Origin: Clavelina lepadiformis
Taxonomy: Eukaryota > Chordata > Ascidiacea > Aplousobranchia > Clavelinidae
DNA length: 64,000 nucleotides
Reading direction: 5' to 3'
Assembly (NCBI RefSeq): GCF_947623445.1
Contig: NC_135244.1
Coordinates: 9,858,001 to 9,922,000 of the forward strand
Below are positions 57,832 to 64,000 of this stretch, piece after piece. Each line of letters opens with the position of its first letter. Positions within the stretch are counted from its first letter, which is position 1. A program made the translations under genes and the position numbers. The notes beneath the pieces were generated by a model that saw only the letters and a list, made by a program, of their open reading frames with translations, made no database searches and was not told the origin of the DNA.

Positions 57832-60320
57832 TTAAAAACAGTTTAGCTGACTGAAGCAACCTGTTATTAGCTTTCTGTAACCTTTTCGAATTTTCGTATT
57901 CAATATACCGTAAATAATTGGATTAATAACAGGATTAAGCCACGTGACATTGACCGAAGCCATGACAACTCTGGGATCAATGCAGGGATGTAAATGCCTC
58001 AAAAGATGAACAACTGCACTTGGTAGAAATAATACCTGGAAAAATAATCCCGTGTTAACGATGTAATACCCAATCAATGTAAGCCTATAGATTTCTTACA
58101 AAAATAAAAAACAAATCGTAACCTACACTTTATAAAATAAAACAAAAATAAAATGATTTTGTTGCTAAACCTCATTGCGCATGGAAAGCTATAACTGCAA
58201 AACTATCATGGATTATAATTATAAATAACATTTCTGATAACCACAAAACCTAATTAATTACTTAGAAACAGCATGCATCGTAGTCATATATAAAAGCCAA
58301 CTTACAGCAAATGACAAGCAAATACAAGCGCACATTATTAACAAGCGTCGTTGATGACATTTTTCTCGCAAAGCTTTCAAAGCATTGTGTTTCACAGTTG
58401 AATCTAAATTTCTGCAATAGTAAAAATATAAACTAGCTTATGTAGAGTTTCTAAGACGTCTTTTTCAATTACAGTACTTTGTGCAGCTTCTCATTTGCTA
58501 GAGCATGGTTACCTTAATTGAGAAGAAATATTTTCAGAAGCCATCAACTGGACAGAACTCGCTTTTGTGGATGAACATAACTCAGCTTCATCTTTCTTTT
58601 TTCTTAACTAAAAGTTATTACAATTGTTCTCTTACATAGCAAATACCAAATGATTTCTAATTGGTTAAAAAGCTACAGTACAAGGCTAGCAGGCTTAAAA
58701 CTAACTAGTCATATACATTACCGGATATTTCATGCATTCATATTGTTGAAGTCTGACGGAAGTTAGATGCACTTTGTGAAACATCGTTATGTACAATGGT
58801 GGCATCACCACCAAGGGTACAACCTGAATATACGCGATTATGTGCAAATGTGGGTTTATTTATAACTTATAAAAGGTAAACAGTAAGTTAGCTGGCATTA
58901 CTTATTTCAGGCAAGTAGAAATAGAATACATGAAAAGCTATTCGGATTGCAAATGATTTTGTAAATGTAAAAGAATGCACACCTGAAATAAAACTCTCAT
59001 TGCCACGGAATATTCTAAGAGGTGTGTTGCAGGACTTAGCGAAAACGTGCACATAAAAATTGAAGGATTCCACACGAAATAGTTTCCAATCAATAGGGGT
59101 AATAGCAGCAAAGGTGCTAGGGTCCAGCACAACACAACAACAAATAATACATTCTTTGGTGATCGAAAAAAAAATTGTAACCTCTTGATTCGGCATATCT
59201 GTATCAAAACGGTGGTACGTTATTGCTATTTAACTGTAAATATTATATTCTGTCCTTGCAAAGGTTAACTGGTATAACAATTAACCCAAAATATCACTTG
59301 CAAGTTGAAGGAAACTGTAAAACATATACACAAAAAAAAGACGTTTCTAAGTTAGCACACAAAAATTAGCGTTTTAAGTTGGTTATTATCGAGTAAAACA
59401 TAAGAGTTAAATGAAACTCTACGTGCAGAAATGTTGCCTTGCACCTTGCTGAGCCCTAAGGATCAAAACAGTATTCGTTTTTATTGATCGTAAAATCCGA
59501 TTTTTAACGATAAACAAGGCACATTAGGCTGAAATAAAACGCCATTTCTATAGCGATCGGTTTTATTGCTTCAATAAAAGATAGTCATCACAACACATTT
59601 ACGATCTTTATGTTTGCGGAGTCCACGACAATAATGTTAAGTTTTCAGAGAAAACGATGTTGTTTGCGCTGCATTTATTTTATGAAATGTAAACATAGAA
59701 GAATTAAAAACGTCTTAGTCTGATATGTGCAAACACCATCTTATTAGCTATATCAAGAAAGTAAAGTACTTTTCTTTTCAAAATTTTGCTTAAACCAATT
59801 ACTTTGGCATCTATCTTACTTCCCGTTATAACCATTATCACAAACAACGCCCTCATAACGTAAAATAAGCTATACTCGTCCCTAGAAGAAAATTTTAAGG
59901 AAAAAGAATGTAAGTATAGCCCTATATTATCTTTACCTCTATAAATCTGTGAATGCTTATCACAACTAAATGGACGACGGAACTGTACCCACTGCAGAAG
60001 TAAAAGTAACCAACTAAATCCACAGTAAAGTTCTTCGCTCCACCAATAGGCCATTCCATTAGAACAAATCCCGTCAAAACAAATGGGGCAGTGAATAAAG
60101 CCGCTACCAAATCGATGCCACACATACTAAGCAAGAAAGTATAAAATGCAGTCTTCATATATGGTTCTCTTTTTACGGCAGCTATTGTGATGACATTTCC
60201 CATTGTCCCAAACAGAATGCAAATTCCGCCCACGACTACCCCAAACCACCTAAAAGCTTCAACATCTTCTTTAATCCACAAGTGAGAACAGTTTAACTGA
60301 ACTGAATCAAACTCTACCAT
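57832..60320 (-). CDS. Class A (rhodopsin-type) G-protein-coupled receptor, six exons, 368 aa
   Basis: Exons: 59937-60320, 58983-59198, 58722-58823, about 58514-58608, 58306-58411, 57832-58035. They sum to 1107 nt when the fourth exon is 95 nt, as phase requires (its outer edge may be off by one). Starts MVEFDSVQLNCSHLW with an N-glycosylation site and no signal peptide. TM1 has GTMGN; TM2 has CGIDLVAA; TM3 ends ISIHRFIE, with HRF in place of DRY; TM4 has CWTLAPLLLLPLL; TM5 has VVPLVVMPPLY; TM6 has LLIMCACICLSFAVLFLPS; TM7 has WLNPVINPIIYG with NPxxY, then helix 8 (KIRKGYRKL). The usual Cys before TM3 (3.25) is Val, while the ECL2 Cys is kept. Similar in style to moody/Tre1/GPR84-type orphan receptors, but the ligand cannot be assigned. 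Confidence 0.88.
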
Positions 60321-61993
60321 TGTTGTTGGGTTTGCGCTATATAAAGAATCAAAAATTACAATATAATCCTTTTTGATCTACAGGGTGCTTCCTTATAAGG
60401 CTTCGGCAGTCGGTAAATCGCTTTCTATTCGAAGATAATCACAGAAAAGCAAGTATATTTTTTGTGTAAATAAAATTACCACAAGAAACGATAGACTAAT
60501 GCAAACAATCTATATGTGTTTGGTTGCTCGGTAAAGCTTTCTTCTAAATTATACTTCCGAACGTGAGCCCAGCTCGATGTAAGGCTGTATGGGTAAATCC
60601 TGGAGAGTGTAATCTCTTTATTGACATTTCGAAACCAAGCACAGTTGACTGAACATATCGTGGCAGTGTTCTCCCTCGCCCACCACTGGCTGGTTATCGT
60701 GCTGGCGGCAGCTGATAATATGCCCGAGTCATCTCGCCCATCCAGCAGGCAACTGCGTGTTTAAGCTGTCATAATGATATTGATAAGTGAGAATACAGGA
60801 TACTTCGTATTTGTGTACCAGCAATGTTGTTGTAGCGACAAGCCGGGCACAGCGTAAGTTTGGATTTACGTAGAAAAAGCGTCACGTAATGACCTATACA
60901 GTGTTAACTCTGCGGATTTCTATTCAGTTGCATCAACATCATGAGAGTTTCTTGAAGGATAGCGAGCAGAAAAATACGCTGAACGGACCTTTATAATAAT
61001 AAATGAAAATACGCTGAATGGACGATAGAAAACATATTTCTTCTCCTGACGTTACGGTCAATATACTCTATGCAGTACAACCACGTTCGATCTGTTAATG
61101 TACGGTTCAGCGAAATCTACAGTATTGTGTAATTGGCTAATTGCGATGCTCGTGGAGATATCTGGCAAGTTAGCTATTAATGGATCCTTTGGAATCCAAA
61201 TATAGAGAGGGAAAAACTGGCGTCCGCTATTTAGGACATGATTTTGGTGCGATATATATGATGTCGATCGATTACTGGAAGTTAATGAGTTTGTTATTCC
61301 CTTTAATTTCTAGTCTATGTATATTACAGAACTTCGTTTGTTAAAACTTAAATGATAATAAAATCATAATAGCCTATATCAAGTTTGAGTTTTTTTTATT
61401 ACGAAAAACAAGGTAAAACAATCAACAACATTAAAAAAGCAAAATGACTGATGGTTTAACAGGACGGAATACCATTCAGTTCACAATAATACGCTCATTA
61501 ACTCTAGAGCTAACAATTCAATTACATTTTTCGTCAAAAGGTTTTTTCTATAGCTGCGGTTCTTAACCTTTTTCATCTGTTTTCCCATTTACGCCAACTA
61601 CTAAACCCAAATTTCCTCTTTGGTTTTTAAACGTTTTCTGGCTAGAGCTTAAGTACACTGTAAACATCACTTTTAAACATAATTAAATGAATGTCTACAA
61701 CCAAACACTTTAATTTAACGATTTTGTAGTAATTAAATCATTACATTTCTGATACGTACCATGCACAAATGTAAAGTTTACCCAGCTTAATAATATATCA
61801 TACTCGATTTTCTTCATATCAATTGAAATGTAAGTTGGTTACACCTCTTTGGGTGTATGAGGCGGTTGGACAGTGGCTGCACTGCAAAATGCGTATTAAA
61901 CAGTAACCTATATAGTGTATAATATATAGTATGTTCATTTACAACAAAACTTCTTTCGTGAGTATAATTTTTGTGTACAAAAGATGGTACTAT
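60321..61993. other. Intergenic region between GPCR and MULE transposon
   Basis: No gene seen. A GC-rich stretch at about 60660-60760 stands out from the AT-rich background and may be an old repeat. At about 61553 GCGGTTCTTAACCTTTTTCA resembles a hAT terminus but no partner was found. Confidence 0.5.
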
Positions 61994-62148
61994 GACACTT
62001 TATCGAAAGACACTTTATCGAACGACACTTTATCGAACGACAGCTGATCGAAACGACAGATGATCGAACGACTCTTTATCGAACGACAGTTAATCGAACC
62101 GACAGCTTGATCGAACGACACTTTATCGAACCGACAGTTGATCAAACC
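61994..62148 (+). repeat. Tandem terminal repeats of the MULE element
   Basis: About ten direct units of 15-17 bp, of the form GACACTTTATCGAAC, varying as GACAGTTAATCGAACC or GACAGCTGATCGAAAC. They form the left border of the transposon about 345 bp before the transposase start. Related inverted units lie near 63890-63930. Confidence 0.9.
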
Positions 62149-62493
62149 ATTGTGATGTGCGGTCTTTATAATGGTGATTGTGATTGGTACGATTGAGATT
62201 GCAGCAATGTGGTGTAATATACTGAAGTGAGTGTGAATTATAGTATTAATGAGGCATCAGGTAAGTAAATAAAGTGACTAACCGCTAGAAGGGAAAAAGT
62301 GTTACCGTAGTCTGTGCTATAAATTCATAATCAACAAGAAATATTTCATTTATTTATGGGAAGTTATATAACTATTATAATTACATTATTTGAGCATATT
62401 GTGTATACTTACATTTCCACACTATTTGATTTTAGACATCTTAAGAATTCTTGTAATTTTTTCCACCTTAATAACGATTGTATACATTTCGAA

Positions 62494-63849
62494 ATGGAAT
62501 TCATTTTAAGTGATAAAGGCAAACGAAAGTTGGCCTTGAACGGTTTCATGTACGTTCGTGACAAAACAACAAATGGCGTAACTTACTGGAGATGTGAGGA
62601 CTACCTCAAATGTAAAAGCCGTCTATCCACAGCCGAGGACGACAGCCTCATGAGAGCACCATGTGAGCACAGTCATCCACCAAACCCTGCACGTGTTATA
62701 GTTGCGAGAGCACAAGCCAGCATGCGAGATCGAGCAGTCAATTCAGATGAACGTACCTCAAACATTATTCAGAGCGAAACGCAGGATATATCCTTAGCGA
62801 TCGCTGGTGCTCTCCCTAAAGCAACATCATTAAAGCGGATGATACAGCGTAAGCGCGTATGTCCAGAAGGAAACGGCTTGATGGATGAACTCCGCGTGAC
62901 ACCGAGGGGAGAAGCCTTCGTTGTCAAGGAAGACGATGAGAACGAATTCTATATGTTTGCGTCTCAAAAGAATCTGGATATACTGAACAACTGCGCTAAT
63001 TGGTTTTGTGACGGTACATTTGATGTTGCCCCACTTGGATACCAGCTGTACACGATACACGCGCTGGTCGATGAAAATCGCACGGTGCCACTCGTATACA
63101 CCGTTACCGAGAACAAATCTGAAGCTGTGTACAATCGCATCTTTTGTTTATTGGAACAACAGCGACCAGGAATAGCCCCAGAAACCGTAACAATAGATTT
63201 TGAAATGGCAGCATATAATGCTCTTTCTTCCAGCTTCCCTCGGGCAGAAATTCTCGGCTGCCTTTTCCATTTTGGCCAATGTAGCTTCCGGAAAATTCAG
63301 GCTCTCTCTCTGCAGCGGTGGTTCAATGACGATGCAGAGCACGCCCTTCGCATAAAATGCTTCCAGGCACTGGCATTCGTTCCGCCTGAAGACGTTGTAC
63401 AACGGTTCGAGGACTTCCTGGCCACGTTCAGTGACGACGATGAGCAGCACTTGTCTGAATACATTGACTATTTCGAAACTACTTGGATTGGACGATTGTG
63501 TCGCAGGAATCGTCGTCAACCTCTATTTCCTATCCGGTGTTGGCATGTCTTCCACCGGGTTCAAGATGACCTTCCACGAACGAATAATAGCATTGAAGGA
63601 TGGCACAATGCGTTCAGCAAGCGTGTCTCAATATCCCATCCGACGCTTCGCAGACTCGTCAAAAAAATTAAGCGGGAACAAGGTTCCAACGAAATGTTAA
63701 TTGAGCAATTGAGTGCTGGAATTGATGGCCCACCTCGGAAGAAGCGCTACGACGCTGTCAACCAACGGCTGAAGAGCATAGTCGAAAATTATGACTCAAC
63801 GAATATTGACATAAAAAGTTATCTTCGAGCAATTGCACACAACTTGTAA
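62494..63849 (+). CDS. FLYWCH-MULE transposase, Phantom-like, intact (451 aa)
   Basis: The frame is open from 62356, but the start is more likely ATG at 62494 (MEFILSDKGKRKL), since the preceding 46 codons are AT-rich and look untranslated. Residues about 6-60 form a FLYWCH zinc finger: F-x-Y in GFMYVRD, TYWRCEDYLKCKSRL, then HSHPP supplying the His pair. The MULE/DDE core follows: WFCDGTFDVAP (first Asp), VTIDFEMAAYNA (second Asp), GCLFHFGQC and RTNNSIEGWHNAF (catalytic Glu). The C-terminus ends KSYLRAIAHNL and TAA. The frame is uninterrupted, unlike every other transposase here, so this copy may be recent. FLYWCH plus MULE marks Phantom-type Mutator transposons known from animals. Confidence 0.92.
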   Translation: MEFILSDKGKRKLALNGFMYVRDKTTNGVTYWRCEDYLKCKSRLSTAEDDSLMRAPCEHSHPPNPARVIVARAQASMRDRAVNSDERTSNIIQSETQDISLAIAGALPKATSLKRMIQRKRVCPEGNGLMDELRVTPRGEAFVVKEDDENEFYMFASQKNLDILNNCANWFCDGTFDVAPLGYQLYTIHALVDENRTVPLVYTVTENKSEAVYNRIFCLLEQQRPGIAPETVTIDFEMAAYNALSSSFPRAEILGCLFHFGQCSFRKIQALSLQRWFNDDAEHALRIKCFQALAFVPPEDVVQRFEDFLATFSDDDEQHLSEYIDYFETTWIGRLCRRNRRQPLFPIRCWHVFHRVQDDLPRTNNSIEGWHNAFSKRVSISHPTLRRLVKKIKREQGSNEMLIEQLSAGIDGPPRKKRYDAVNQRLKSIVENYDSTNIDIKSYLRAIAHNL

Positions 63850-63884
63850 TTAAATGAATGCGATTGAAATGTGCACTTCGTCAG

Positions 63885-63935
63885 TTGTCGTGCTTTTAAC
63901 AGTGCATATCGTCAGTTGTTTCGATAAATTGTGGA
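63885..63935 (+). repeat. Right subterminal repeats of the MULE element
   Basis: CGTCAGTTGTCG and CGTCAGTTGTTTCGATAAA read inverted as TTTATCGAAACAACTGACG, a diverged form of the left-end units. The outer limit and target duplication could not be fixed; the true end may lie here or beyond the window. Confidence 0.6.
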
Positions 63936-64000
63936 TCTTTTAACCCTATCCTAACCAGGCTCGCGAGTTTACTAAAAAACTAGGTGTGGCCGACCCCGCA

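Noticed and set aside
62356..62493. N-terminal 46-codon extension of the MULE transposase with a hydrophobic stretch
   Set aside because: AT-rich low-complexity translation without homology; the next ATG sits just before the FLYWCH domain.
63148..63519. 123-codon minus-strand open frame
   Set aside because: Antisense shadow inside the transposase gene.
1..64000. CRISPR array, operon or other prokaryotic system
   Set aside because: Split genes, GT-AG introns and animal domains throughout; the only short direct-repeat array (61994-62148) is a transposon terminus without spacers.

Overview
The window is animal nuclear DNA. It is AT-rich, its genes are split by short GT-AG introns, and it carries many decayed eukaryotic transposons. 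The domain mix (LRP-type YWTD propellers with EGF, HYR, sushi-like and kringle domains), intron sizes and repeat texture suggest an invertebrate deuterostome, most likely an ascidian tunicate. That assignment is inference; no species marker was read. All exons below were built by hand from splice sites and reading phase.

Layout. (1) 1-2853, minus: first two coding exons of UMPS (pyrimidine synthesis), with a non-autonomous hAT element in the intron. (2) 2854-10389: intergenic, with a large foldback, a decayed hAT transposase and a LINE 3' fragment. (3) 10390-29282, minus: a 34-exon receptor gene whose exons sum to 4923 nt (1640 aa) in one open frame. It encodes a signal peptide, three tandem copies of a 10-exon module (YWTD-like propeller, EGF, HYR, five-Cys sushi-like), a Ser/Thr stalk, a membrane span and a short tyrosine-bearing tail. 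LINE and pogo/Tigger remnants fill its larger introns. (4) 29283-42905: 13.6 kb without a recognised gene. (5) 42906-51509, plus: a divergent paralog with signal peptide, kringle, an LRP-type propeller, EGF, one copy of the same 10-exon module, stalk, membrane span, and two apparently alternative last exons giving different tails (1135 or 1131 aa). (6) 51510-57831: repeats and a MITE. (7) 57832-60320, minus: a six-exon class A GPCR, 368 aa. (8) 61994 to about 63930, plus: a Mutator-like (Phantom-type) transposon with an intact FLYWCH-MULE transposase and tandem terminal repeats.

The most interesting content is the divergent receptor pair. Four copies of one module share identical exon phases and an unusual extra cysteine in both HYR and the sushi-like domain. 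The genes end in short tyrosine-containing tails, and the plus-strand gene seems able to choose between two. This looks like a lineage-specific cell-surface receptor family; ligand and function cannot be read from the sequence.
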